From: Pseudomonas fluorescens
GTDB taxonomy: Bacteria; Pseudomonadota; Gammaproteobacteria; Pseudomonadales; Pseudomonadaceae
Direction: 5' to 3'
Length of the DNA stretch: 64,000 bases
NCBI RefSeq assembly: GCF_019212185.1
Contig: NZ_CP078138.1
Location: 3,578,501 to 3,642,500, forward strand
In this document: positions 43,561 through 51,501 of the stretch, one piece after another
How positions within the stretch are numbered: the stretch's first letter is position 1
How the letters are laid out: each line of letters begins with the position of its first letter
Position numbers and translations under genes: made by a program
The notes under the pieces: model-generated
What the model was told of the DNA's origin: nothing
Seen by the model: only the letters and a program-made list of their open reading frames with translations
The model's database searches: none

Positions 43561-44877
43561 TCAGGCACCAGTCTTCAAGGATTGACGATTGATTCGCTCG
43601 CGCAGGGTCAGGGCCGCCAGGGTCCCGAGCAGGCCGACGAAGGCGATGTAGCCGAAATACAGCTTGTAGCCAAAGGCACCCGGGTAATGCTCGGTGAGGT
43701 AACCATTGATCAAGGGAATGAAGGCGTCCGGCAGGTAGCCGACCACCGAGACAATGCCGATGGCCAGGCCGGTGATGCGCAGCGGAATGTTGCAGGTGTC
43801 GAGGATTGCCCAGTACAGGCCACGAATGGCGTAGGTCATCAGGCCGATGAAGATCACCGTACCGATCAACAAACCCAGGCTGTTGAGCGCCGGAAAGACG
43901 ATCAGACCGACCATCGACAGGGTCGCCAGCAACAGCGCAACGGTCAGCACCGAGATATTCGAGAAGCGGTCACCCAACCAGCCGCCGCCGATGCCGCCGA
44001 TGGGGCGCATCCACAGCTTGATGGTGGTGATGGTGCCGGCCATGACCGCGGTCATGCCGCTGCCCTGCAGGTAATCGGAGAAGCTGTAGGTGGCCCAGAA
44101 GATGTGATACCCGCAGAACACGATGGCCGTAACCAGCCACAGCTCGGGGATTTTCACCAGGATCGCGAGGTCGCCGAGCAGGTTGTACTTGCCCTTCTCG
44201 ACCGGCGCGGTGTCCTCCATCGACTTCGGGTCCTTGATCAGCACCAGCACGCAACCGATGACGATACAGGTGAAGGCGTACAGGTAGACCACGTGCTTGA
44301 AGCCTTCGGCGGCGGACTCGCCACGGGTTTCGGTGGCGAACGCGAACAGGGCCAGGGCAACGGTCGCCAGCAAGGCTTCAACCAGGCCGCGACCACCGTC
44401 GAGAATCCCGAAGAAACGACCCTGCTCGGTGTGATGGGCAATCATCTTGACCCGCTTGAGCACCGAGGCCCAGAACGTCAGGCCAGTGGTCAGGCCCCAG
44501 CAACCGAAAATGATCATCAGCGAGGTCATGGACGGCGCGGTGGAGTACCACAGGCCCAGGGCGCCGGTGGCGACCAGCGAGAAGAAAATCAGGAAGCGTG
44601 GCGCGATGCGGTCCGCCAGCCAGCCGCTGGGCAAATAGCTGAGCAGGAAAATCGTGCCGAGCATCGAGTACAGATAACCCAGCTCGCTGTGGTTGATCTG
44701 GAACACCTCGAGCATGGTGGTCTGGTAGACCTGGCGCAGGTACAGAATCGGGTAGATCGCCCCGGCGGCGAGCACCAGCAGCATTAATTGTAGGTAACGA
44801 CTGCCCTTGTCACCGTGGCTTTTCGTATCCGCATTGGAACCTTGAACAGCGGCAGCAGAGGATGCTTGCTTGGACAT
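43561..44877 (-). CDS. MFS transporter
   Basis: A 438-aa major facilitator with 12 predicted helices. Between helices 2 and 3, 'LPSGWLADRIAPRFLIFFS' is the MFS motif A; 'GFKHVVYLYAFTCIVIGCVL' starts a later helix. The N-terminal 25 residues are polar and cytoplasmic. It lies between the aldehyde dehydrogenase and enolase-superfamily genes and is the probable importer of the pathway substrate. Confidence 0.88.
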   Translation of the reverse strand: MSKQASSAAAVQGSNADTKSHGDKGSRYLQLMLLVLAAGAIYPILYLRQVYQTTMLEVFQINHSELGYLYSMLGTIFLLSYLPSGWLADRIAPRFLIFFSLVATGALGLWYSTAPSMTSLMIIFGCWGLTTGLTFWASVLKRVKMIAHHTEQGRFFGILDGGRGLVEALLATVALALFAFATETRGESAAEGFKHVVYLYAFTCIVIGCVLVLIKDPKSMEDTAPVEKGKYNLLGDLAILVKIPELWLVTAIVFCGYHIFWATYSFSDYLQGSGMTAVMAGTITTIKLWMRPIGGIGGGWLGDRFSNISVLTVALLLATLSMVGLIVFPALNSLGLLIGTVIFIGLMTYAIRGLYWAILDTCNIPLRITGLAIGIVSVVGYLPDAFIPLINGYLTEHYPGAFGYKLYFGYIAFVGLLGTLAALTLRERINRQSLKTGA

Positions 44878-44889
44878 GGATATGACCTC

Positions 44890-44914
44890 GGGGACCCGAT
44901 GATTCGGGCTCCCC
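44890..44914. other. Hairpin in the ALDH-MFS gap
   Basis: GGGGACCCGA and TCGGG-C-TCCCC can form a 10-bp stem with one bulged base, 13-37 bases upstream of the MFS start codon and just before its ribosome site. It may tune expression between the two genes. There is no T-run directly after it. Confidence 0.4.
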
Positions 44915-44960
44915 TGATAATTGTTTTTATAAGTGCAGCGTGAGGCGTGTTTCCGGTGAA

Positions 44961-46385
44961 TCAGTACTTCATCACCACCAGACGGGTCTGGGTAAATTCG
45001 AGCATGCCGTGCTTGCCGTCATCGCCGCCCAGGCCCGAGCGTTTCCAGCCGGCGTGGAACCCTTGGTAAGGGTCGGCCGGAGTGCGATTGACGTACAGTT
45101 CGCCGGCCTCGATGGCGCTGGCGACTTTCATCGTGGTGCGGTAATTCTCGGTGTAGAGCACCGAAGACAGGCCGAACTGGTGGTCGTTGGCCATGGCCAG
45201 CGCTTCGTCGATGTCGCGGTACTTGAGCACCGGCAAAACCGGGCCGAAGATTTCTTCCTGGATGATTTCCATGTCCTGGCGGCAGCCGCTGAGCAGGGTC
45301 GGCGGGTAGAAATGACCCTTGCCTTGCGGAATAAAACCGCCTGTTTCCAGTACAGCACCGTCGGCAACAGCGCGCTCGACCATGGCATGGATGTTCTGCT
45401 GCGAACTGGCGTTGACCAACGGCCCCATCAGGCTGGCATCAGTGGTGCGGTCGCCGAATTTCACCGCAGCGATTTTTGCTTTCAGCAGGCCGAGAAATTT
45501 GTCGTAGACGCTTTCCTGCACATAGACCCGCTCCACCGCCGTGCACAACTGGCCGCAGTGGGTGGTCTTGGAGGAGACGATGGCGTTGGCGGCAGCTTCC
45601 AGGTCCGCATCGGCTTCAATGATCGCCGGGGTCTTGCCGCCCAGTTCCAGGGACGGCTTGGCGATATTGGCCTTGCAGTAATCGAGCACGATGCGCCCGG
45701 CGTTGACGCTGCCAGTCAGGGTGATCAAACCCACGGCGTTGTGGGTGCAGACCGTCGCGGCGGTGCCGTGGTCCATGGTCAGGATATTCACCACGCCCGC
45801 CGGCATGCCCGACTGCTGCACAGCCTTGGCGATTTCGAATGCCGACGTCGGGGTGTTGTTGCTCGGACGCACCACCACGGTGTTGCCGGCAATCAGCGCC
45901 GGGGCGATTTTGCGCAGCAGGGTGTAAACCGGGTAGTTGAACGGGATCAGGCAGGCGACCACACCAATCGGTTCGCGGTGCAGAAACAGGCTTTCATTCG
46001 GCGAATCGCTGGGAATGATCTCGCCTTCGATGCGGCGCGCCCATTCAGCGTGATAACGGGTGATTTGCGCGGCGTAGCGCGCCTCGTTGCTGGCGTCCTC
46101 GACGCTTTTGCCGGACTCTGCCGCCAGCGCCTGGCCAATCGCCTCGGCACGGGATTCCAGGGCCTCGGCAAAAGCACGCAGGTGTTCACCGCGCTCGATG
46201 CTGGTGAGCTTGCCCCAGGTCTTCTGTGCAACGGCGGCTGCGTCCACCGCAGCAGTCGCCTCATCGGCGGTGGCGGCACTGACGTGCCCGACCAAGGCTT
46301 CGGTCGCCGGGTTAAAGACTGCAATCAGCGCATCGCTGGCAGGATCGACAAATTGACCATTAACAAAATTTCGCTCGAGTCGCAT
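44961..46385 (-). CDS. Aldehyde dehydrogenase (lactaldehyde-dehydrogenase-like)
   Basis: The 474-aa NAD(P)-dependent ALDH has catalytic Cys281 in 'HCGQLCTAVERVYV', Glu247 in 'SLELGGKTPAI', 'PFNYPVYTLLRKIAPALIAG' and the end 'GKHGMLEFTQTRLVV'. The pattern resembles AldA-type lactaldehyde/glycolaldehyde dehydrogenases. It is first in the ALDH-MFS-enolase-GMC set, so it probably oxidises an aldehyde formed late in the pathway. A CA motif and a LysR-type dyad lie upstream. Confidence 0.9.
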   Translation of the reverse strand: MRLERNFVNGQFVDPASDALIAVFNPATEALVGHVSAATADEATAAVDAAAVAQKTWGKLTSIERGEHLRAFAEALESRAEAIGQALAAESGKSVEDASNEARYAAQITRYHAEWARRIEGEIIPSDSPNESLFLHREPIGVVACLIPFNYPVYTLLRKIAPALIAGNTVVVRPSNNTPTSAFEIAKAVQQSGMPAGVVNILTMDHGTAATVCTHNAVGLITLTGSVNAGRIVLDYCKANIAKPSLELGGKTPAIIEADADLEAAANAIVSSKTTHCGQLCTAVERVYVQESVYDKFLGLLKAKIAAVKFGDRTTDASLMGPLVNASSQQNIHAMVERAVADGAVLETGGFIPQGKGHFYPPTLLSGCRQDMEIIQEEIFGPVLPVLKYRDIDEALAMANDHQFGLSSVLYTENYRTTMKVASAIEAGELYVNRTPADPYQGFHAGWKRSGLGGDDGKHGMLEFTQTRLVVMKY

Positions 46386-46398
46386 GTGAATCGCCCAT

Positions 46399-46409
46399 CG
46401 TTGTTTTTA
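46399..46409 (-). promoter_or_regulatory. Hfq/Crc CA motif upstream of ALDH
   Basis: The minus strand reads TAAAAACAACG, 14 bases before the ATG at 46385. It fits AAnAAnAA and predicts catabolite repression of the whole set. Confidence 0.5.
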
Positions 46410-46466
46410 TCCAGTCCGGGCAGTCTTGGCGCAGGACCGGCTTTGAACAAACGATTTATTGAGCGG

Positions 46467-46493
46467 AGTAACATTCGAAAAATGCAGGTTACT
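46467..46493. promoter_or_regulatory. LysR-type operator, copy 1 (ALDH promoter)
   Basis: AGTAAC-N15-GTTACT is a perfect 6-bp dyad 82-108 bases upstream of the ALDH start. Read on the + strand, its AGTAACATnCG...GCAGGTT pattern recurs at 47551-47577 in front of the porin. The two sites flank the LysR gene at 46547-47476. Confidence 0.6.
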
Positions 46494-46512
46494 CAAAAAC
46501 AACACTCTCCCT

Positions 46513-46541
46513 TGTAGGAGGAGGCTCGCTCCTACAGTGGG
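46513..46541. repeat. Short REP palindrome
   Basis: TGTAGGAG-GAGGCTCG-CTCCTACA is a collapsed REP palindrome just past the LysR stop codon. It may serve as that gene's terminator-like structure. Confidence 0.6.
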
Positions 46542-46546
46542 AGGGC

Positions 46547-47476
46547 TCAGACGGCCGCAGTAGACGGCTGCAACTGCCGCTGCGCCAACCAGATTTCCTC
46601 CTGCAACCACTGGCTGAACACCTGCAGTTGCGGCATGTCGGTCTGCTCGGGGCGGGTCACCAGCCAGTAGGACTGGTGGCCGTCGACATGCACGTTGAGC
46701 ACCTGGGTCAACTGCCCGCTGGCAAGCTCCGTGGCGACCATGTGCCAGTCGGCAATAGTGATGCCCAGACCGTCGATGGCTGCGCGGATCGCCAGGTCCA
46801 GCAGGTCGAATTCGTAGCCGCCCTGGGTATCCACGCCGCTGATCCGCGCCGCGTCCAGCCAGTGCTTCCAGGTCAGGTAGCGCTGGTCTTCGCGGGCCAG
46901 CACATGCAACAGGGTCAGGCGATTGAGGTCGATCCCCTCGCTCCATTCGCGGGCATACAGCGACGGCGCGCACACCGCGATATGCCGTTCCTGGATCAAC
47001 AGCGAGCTGTCCAGCCCATCCCATTCACCATCGCCAAAGCGAATCGCGCAATCCAGGGTGCTGCTCTGCGCCAGGCTGTCCTGCAGGCGCGTGCTGATGC
47101 TCAACTCCAGGTCCGGGTGTTGCTCGCGCAGGCGCCCGAGGCGCGGCATCAGCCAGCGACTGGTAAAGGTCGGCGGCGCATTGATGTGCAGGCGATTGGA
47201 ATGGGTTTTCTGCTGGATGCTGCGCACCGTCAGCTCGATCTTGTCGAATGACTGGTGCAGCGCCCGCAACAGCACCCGGCCGGCGCTGGTCAGGTCGAGG
47301 TGATGATGCCGGCGCTCCAGCAGCGGCTCGCCCAACTGCTCCTCGAGCTGGCGCACCTGACGACTGACCGCACTCTGGGTCACGTTCAACAGCTCGGCGG
47401 CGCGGGTGAAGCTGCCGGTGCTGCCAGCCACTTCAAAAGCCTTGAGGGCGTTGAGACCGGGCATTTTGCGTTTCAT
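46547..47476 (-). CDS. LysR family regulator (GcvA-like)
   Basis: A 309-aa regulator starting 'MKRKMPGLNALKAFEVAGST', with HTH 'SFTRAAELLNVTQSAVSRQVRQLEEQLG' and a co-inducer domain with the GcvA-type motif 'INAPPTFTSRWLMPRLGRLREQHPDLEL'. It lies between the ALDH operon (same strand, downstream) and the porin (divergent). Matching dyads in both promoters suggest it controls both. GTG 47485 is an alternative start. Confidence 0.9.
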   Translation of the reverse strand: MKRKMPGLNALKAFEVAGSTGSFTRAAELLNVTQSAVSRQVRQLEEQLGEPLLERRHHHLDLTSAGRVLLRALHQSFDKIELTVRSIQQKTHSNRLHINAPPTFTSRWLMPRLGRLREQHPDLELSISTRLQDSLAQSSTLDCAIRFGDGEWDGLDSSLLIQERHIAVCAPSLYAREWSEGIDLNRLTLLHVLAREDQRYLTWKHWLDAARISGVDTQGGYEFDLLDLAIRAAIDGLGITIADWHMVATELASGQLTQVLNVHVDGHQSYWLVTRPEQTDMPQLQVFSQWLQEEIWLAQRQLQPSTAAV

Positions 47477-47550
47477 GTAAGGCACTCGGAGACGATCTTG
47501 AATGCGCCAAGCATCCCACGCTCCGACTGAATCGTCCTACAAGATTATTC

Positions 47551-47577
47551 AGTAACATGCGTCTGACGCAGGTTTTG
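47551..47577. promoter_or_regulatory. LysR-type operator, copy 2 (porin/LysR promoter)
   Basis: AACATGCGTC-T-GACGCAGGTT (47554-47574) is a 10-1-10 palindrome with one mismatch. The 27-base element shares 18 positions with the one at 46467-46493. It lies in the divergent region between the LysR gene and the porin. Confidence 0.65.
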
Positions 47578-47660
47578 TCGGATTTTTAATCGTTTGTTGA
47601 TTCTCGCGCCGCGGGCAAGACTGGCCGGCATCTCACATAAAAATAACCGAGAGCTGCCCC

Positions 47661-48839
47661 ATGCCCTTCCCTGCTTCCCTGCGTTTGAGCCCCCTTTATT
47701 TGGCCGTGCTCTGCACCATCGCTGCACCCGCCATGGCCGTACAGGTGACCGACAATCTTGATCTGGGAGGCGCCGTTCGTGCCCGTTGGGACTACGACCC
47801 GGATCGCGACATTCAGAACTTCGGTCTCGACACCGTCTTCCTCAGCGCCAAGTACAACTCCGACACCTGGATCGGCGAGGCCCAGTACCGTTTCTACGGC
47901 CGCTCCTACCCCTACAAGTACACCAAGAACTACGGCGATATTCAGTTCGCCAAGTACGCGTGGGCTGGCTACAAGTTCAACCCGGACCAGCAAGTGCAAG
48001 TCGGCTTGAACACGGTGCCGTTCGGCTTGCAGCCGTACTTCGGCAGCACCTTCTACGAAACCCTGGGCAACGTCATCGGCCTGGAAGATGTGCAACAGGT
48101 CGGCGCCAAATACATCCAGCAATCCGGTGACTGGAACCTGCAGGCCGGCTATTACCTGCGCCCGGCGTGGCAAGGCAAAGGCACCAGCAATGGCGTGACT
48201 TACTCCAGCGTAGTGTCCGAAGCTGATAGCTACGTCGTCGACGGTAGCGACAATCAGGAGCGCAATACCCTGGCGCTGCGGGTGGCGAAAGCACTGGAGC
48301 TGGGCCCATGGAAATCCGAAGTCGGCCTTTCTGGCCTGACCTCGAGCCTGGAAAACCGTGACACCAACAACGATGGCCGACGCAATGCCGTCGCCGTGCA
48401 TTACCTGGGCAAGAACGGGCCTTGGGGCGTGCAATTGCAGGCAGCGCGGCAGCAGATGTCGCCGCGCAATCCGGGCACCGACGATTTGGTGACCCTGGGC
48501 GGCTACGACGGCACCTACAACGTCGCCAGTCGCGGCAACCTTTATGTGGCCGACCTGAGCTACGACGTCGATGGCAAGTACCTGTTCGATCAGGTCAGCG
48601 GGATCAAGCTGTACGCCAACTACAGTGCCTTCGACAAATCCGCCAGCGACTTCAAGACCTCGCAACGGATGATCCTTGGCAGCTCGTTTTCGGTGAGCAA
48701 ACTGTGGGTGGCCACCGAGTGGCTGATCGGCAAGAACGATCCGTACATTGGTGGCAGCAACTACACCCAGAGCCTGGGGGCTGGTGGGTCGGATCAATGG
48801 GAGAACCAGTTGTACATGAACATTGGGTACTACTTCTGA
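47661..48839 (+). CDS. Outer-membrane porin
   Basis: A 392-aa protein with signal peptide ('LYLAVLCTIAAPAMA') and antiparallel beta-strand pattern throughout: 'QVTDNLDLGGAVRARWDYD', 'AKYNSDTWIGEAQYRFYGRSY', ending 'NQLYMNIGYYF' with terminal Phe. It is not OprD or OprB by sequence; it resembles 16-stranded carbohydrate/polyP-type porins of unknown selectivity. Divergent from the LysR gene and sharing its operator, it probably admits the substrate of the ALDH-MFS-enolase-GMC operon. Confidence 0.85.
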   Translation: MPFPASLRLSPLYLAVLCTIAAPAMAVQVTDNLDLGGAVRARWDYDPDRDIQNFGLDTVFLSAKYNSDTWIGEAQYRFYGRSYPYKYTKNYGDIQFAKYAWAGYKFNPDQQVQVGLNTVPFGLQPYFGSTFYETLGNVIGLEDVQQVGAKYIQQSGDWNLQAGYYLRPAWQGKGTSNGVTYSSVVSEADSYVVDGSDNQERNTLALRVAKALELGPWKSEVGLSGLTSSLENRDTNNDGRRNAVAVHYLGKNGPWGVQLQAARQQMSPRNPGTDDLVTLGGYDGTYNVASRGNLYVADLSYDVDGKYLFDQVSGIKLYANYSAFDKSASDFKTSQRMILGSSFSVSKLWVATEWLIGKNDPYIGGSNYTQSLGAGGSDQWENQLYMNIGYYF

Positions 48840-48865
48840 TGCTGATTCTTCAGCGCTCTTGAGGA

Positions 48866-48945
48866 TGCCATCGCGGGCAAGCCGTCTCCCACAGTGGATT
48901 GGTGTACATCGGCCCTGTGTGGGAGTGGGCTTGCCCGCGATTGGG
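48866..48945. repeat. REPIN, 'TCGCGGGCAAGCC' variant
   Basis: Inverted arms CATCGCGGGCAAGCCGTCTCCCACA and TGTGGGAGTGGGCTTGCCCGCGA+T lie between porin and LysR genes. This is a different REP class from the GGAGCGAGC copies in the rest of the window. Confidence 0.75.
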
Positions 48946-49060
48946 TGCCCAAACAACACTTGCATCAACGGCCTACAAATAGTCAGATAAGGACTTCGGA
49001 TTTTTCGTACAGCTACCAGCCAAAGAACAACATAAAAGGCTGGTACGGAGCCCTTCTTTC

Positions 49061-49936
49061 ATGCGTCAACTGCCCTCACTCAACATGCTGCGCGTCTTTG
49101 AAGAAGTCGCGCGGCATCGCAGTTTCAGCCAGGCAGCCGTGGGCCTCAACGTCACCCAGGGCGCCGTCAGCCGGCAGATCAAGCAGCTTGAAGATTATCT
49201 TGGCGTCGCCCTGTTTATTCGCACGCCCCAGGGCCTGTCGCTGACCGAAACCGGCCTCGCCCTTTCCCCGCACCTGAGCAGCGCCTTCGACCACATCGAA
49301 CGCGCCCTGCAAGCCGTGCGCGTGCCTAACCTGCGCCAGCGCCTGCGTATTCTCGCGCCGCCGACCTGGGCCACCCGCTGGCTCTCGGCGCACTTGCGGG
49401 TATTTTGTCAGCGCTATCCGGATATCAGTCTGAGCGTGACCAGCCAGGGCAGCCACGACAGCCTGACGGAGGTCGACTGCCACATCCGCTTTGGCCTCGA
49501 AGCCGCCAGCCATTGCCACAGCCAACTGCTGGTGATGGAGCGACATATCGCTGTGGCCAGCCCGGAGCTGTTCAGCGATGGTCAGGCTCCGGATCTGCGG
49601 CAGTTTCCGCTGCTGCACATTCTTCATGATGGCAAGCGTTTGAAGGTCTGGGAGAACTGGCTGGAGGCTATGGGCCGGGACGACGTCGATGCCGCTCAAG
49701 GCCTGGAATTCAGCACCCTGGATCAGGTGATCCACACGGCACTGGCGGGGGGTGGTCTGGCGGTGATCGACCGGCAGATGATCGAGAAGGAACTTGCCAA
49801 CGGCAGCCTGCTGCCGATCACCGCCGTGGAGGTGATCGGCCCTTATGGCTATTGGCTGGATGTACCCAACGACAAGCAGGGCTTGTCGAAGGTGCGGTTG
49901 TTTACCGAGTGGCTGGGGTTGGTGAGCAATCCCTAA
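49061..49936 (+). CDS. LysR family regulator (GcvA-like), second copy
   Basis: A 291-aa regulator: 'MRQLPSLNMLRVFEEVARHRS', HTH 'SFSQAAVGLNVTQGAVSRQIKQLEDYLG', and the GcvA-type core 'ILAPPTWATRWLSAHLRVFCQRYPDISL'. It is paralogous in layout to the regulator at 46547. It is convergent with the MFS of the Fae operon and is the nearest candidate controller of that operon. ATG 49061. Confidence 0.88.
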   Translation: MRQLPSLNMLRVFEEVARHRSFSQAAVGLNVTQGAVSRQIKQLEDYLGVALFIRTPQGLSLTETGLALSPHLSSAFDHIERALQAVRVPNLRQRLRILAPPTWATRWLSAHLRVFCQRYPDISLSVTSQGSHDSLTEVDCHIRFGLEAASHCHSQLLVMERHIAVASPELFSDGQAPDLRQFPLLHILHDGKRLKVWENWLEAMGRDDVDAAQGLEFSTLDQVIHTALAGGGLAVIDRQMIEKELANGSLLPITAVEVIGPYGYWLDVPNDKQGLSKVRLFTEWLGLVSNP

Positions 49937-50039
49937 CACCCATCCCCTTGTAGGAGCTGGCTCGTCGGGCCGCCGCATCGCAGCGAAGGGGCCATCTGTA
50001 CCACCGCATCAATTTCATCGCCAGCGGGCTGGCTCACTG

Positions 50040-51404
50040 TCAGACCGAAGCGGCAGCCTTTGCCGACACCGACACTCCCCCCTCCACCGGGCTCTGCGCC
50101 TTGCACGCCTGGCTCAATGTCAGCGACTTGGTTTCCGGCGCCCAGGCCCAGGAGATCAGCGCGCCGAAAGCCAGGATCGCGGCAAGGATGCCCATGGTCG
50201 GACTCAGGCCGATGCCCGCGACGCTGACCGGCAACAGGAAGGTACTGACCGCCGAGCCCAAGCGGCTGACCGCCGTGGCCAGGCCGATGCCGCTGGCACG
50301 CACTTCGGTCGGGAAGCTTTCGGCCGGGAATACCCCCACCAGGTTGCTCACCGCCGACAGCACCAGAGTAAACAGGCCAAATACCAGGACCATCAGCCAG
50401 GCCGCGCTGCTCGGCAATACCGCGAGCATGAACAAGGCAACCGCGAGGATGATGAACGAGTTGATCAGGAACCCTCGACGGGAAAACTTCACCGTGCACC
50501 AGATACCGATCAACGCGCCAAGGATCAGCAGCATGTTGAGCATCAACTCAGTACCGAAGCCCTCGGCCAGGCCCATCTTCTGCAGGATCGACGGCAGGAA
50601 GGTGTAGATCGCGAAGTACGGCATGACGATGCAGACGAAGAACAGGCAGTTGAACGCGGTGCGTTTGCGGTACTCAGGGCTGAACAGCACGGCATAGCCG
50701 GACCGAGTTTCGCTGGCTGGGGTTTCGTCGAGCTCAACGTGCGCACCGAGGTGCTTCTTGACGATCGCCCGAGCCTCGGCGATCCGCCCCTGGTTGACCA
50801 ACCAACGTGGCGATTCCGGGGTGCCGATGCGGGCGATCAGGATCAATGCCGCCGGGATTGCCGACGAGGCCAACATCCAGCGCCAGGCGTCGTCACCGAG
50901 ACTGAGCATGGCGGTGCCGACGAAAGTGGCGGCGACATAGCCAAAGGTCCAGATCACGCTGAACGATCCGAGCAACACGCCACGGTGTTTCTTCGGCGCA
51001 AACTCGGCAAGCATCGCGTGGCCGACACTGAAGTCACCGCCCAGGCCGATGCCGATCAATACCCGGCAGAGGAACAGCGCCATCGCCGATTCAACGTAAA
51101 ACTGCATCACTGAAGCGAGGGTGATCAGCACGAAGCTGACCAGGAAAATTTTCTGCCGGCCGACCTTGTCGGAGATCCAGCCGAAGAACAGGCTGCCAAT
51201 AAACAGCCCGATCAGCGCCGAGGCGCCAATCAGGCCCTGCCAGAATGCGTCCAGCTGCATTTGCGGGCTGAGCAGAGTAAACGCGATGCCGATCAGGCCG
51301 AGGATATAGCCGTCGGTGAAATGCGCGCCGAAGGTCAGGCCGGCGATTTTCAGGTGGAAGCGGCCGATGGGCAGGTCGTCGATTTTTACCGGTTGTGCGG
51401 ACAT
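50040..51404 (-). CDS. MFS transporter (sugar/aromatic-acid porter type)
   Basis: A 454-aa major facilitator with 12 helices and motif A 'GSLFFGWISDKVGRQKIFLV'. It also has 'AEFAPKKHRGVLLGSF' and 'VFPAESFPTEVRASGIGLA', seen in sugar-porter and aromatic-acid:H+ symporter groups. It is the last gene of Fae-AKR-ALDH-MFS and likely imports that pathway's substrate. A CA motif (51416-51427) immediately precedes its ribosome site GGAGA. Confidence 0.88.
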   Translation of the reverse strand: MSAQPVKIDDLPIGRFHLKIAGLTFGAHFTDGYILGLIGIAFTLLSPQMQLDAFWQGLIGASALIGLFIGSLFFGWISDKVGRQKIFLVSFVLITLASVMQFYVESAMALFLCRVLIGIGLGGDFSVGHAMLAEFAPKKHRGVLLGSFSVIWTFGYVAATFVGTAMLSLGDDAWRWMLASSAIPAALILIARIGTPESPRWLVNQGRIAEARAIVKKHLGAHVELDETPASETRSGYAVLFSPEYRKRTAFNCLFFVCIVMPYFAIYTFLPSILQKMGLAEGFGTELMLNMLLILGALIGIWCTVKFSRRGFLINSFIILAVALFMLAVLPSSAAWLMVLVFGLFTLVLSAVSNLVGVFPAESFPTEVRASGIGLATAVSRLGSAVSTFLLPVSVAGIGLSPTMGILAAILAFGALISWAWAPETKSLTLSQACKAQSPVEGGVSVSAKAAASV

Positions 51405-51415
51405 GTGAATCTCCA

Positions 51416-51427
51416 GTTGTTGTTATT
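51416..51427 (-). promoter_or_regulatory. Hfq/Crc CA motif upstream of MFS
   Basis: The minus strand reads AATAACAACAAC directly before CTGGAGA and ATG 51404. It is one of the clearest AAnAAnAA matches in the window. Confidence 0.6.
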
Positions 51428-51456
51428 GATGGAGAAATGAAACCGAGAATGTCCCC

Positions 51457-51484
51457 TGTAGGAGCGAGCTTGCTCGCTCCTACA
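51457..51484. repeat. 28-bp perfect REP palindrome
   Basis: TGTAGGAGCGAGC-TT-GCTCGCTCCTACA is a complete palindrome between the ALDH stop and the MFS start. It looks like a REPIN whose inner arms and spacer have collapsed. As RNA it forms a very stable hairpin inside the operon. Confidence 0.8.
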
Positions 51485-51501
51485 AAAGGACGGGGGAAAC
51501 C

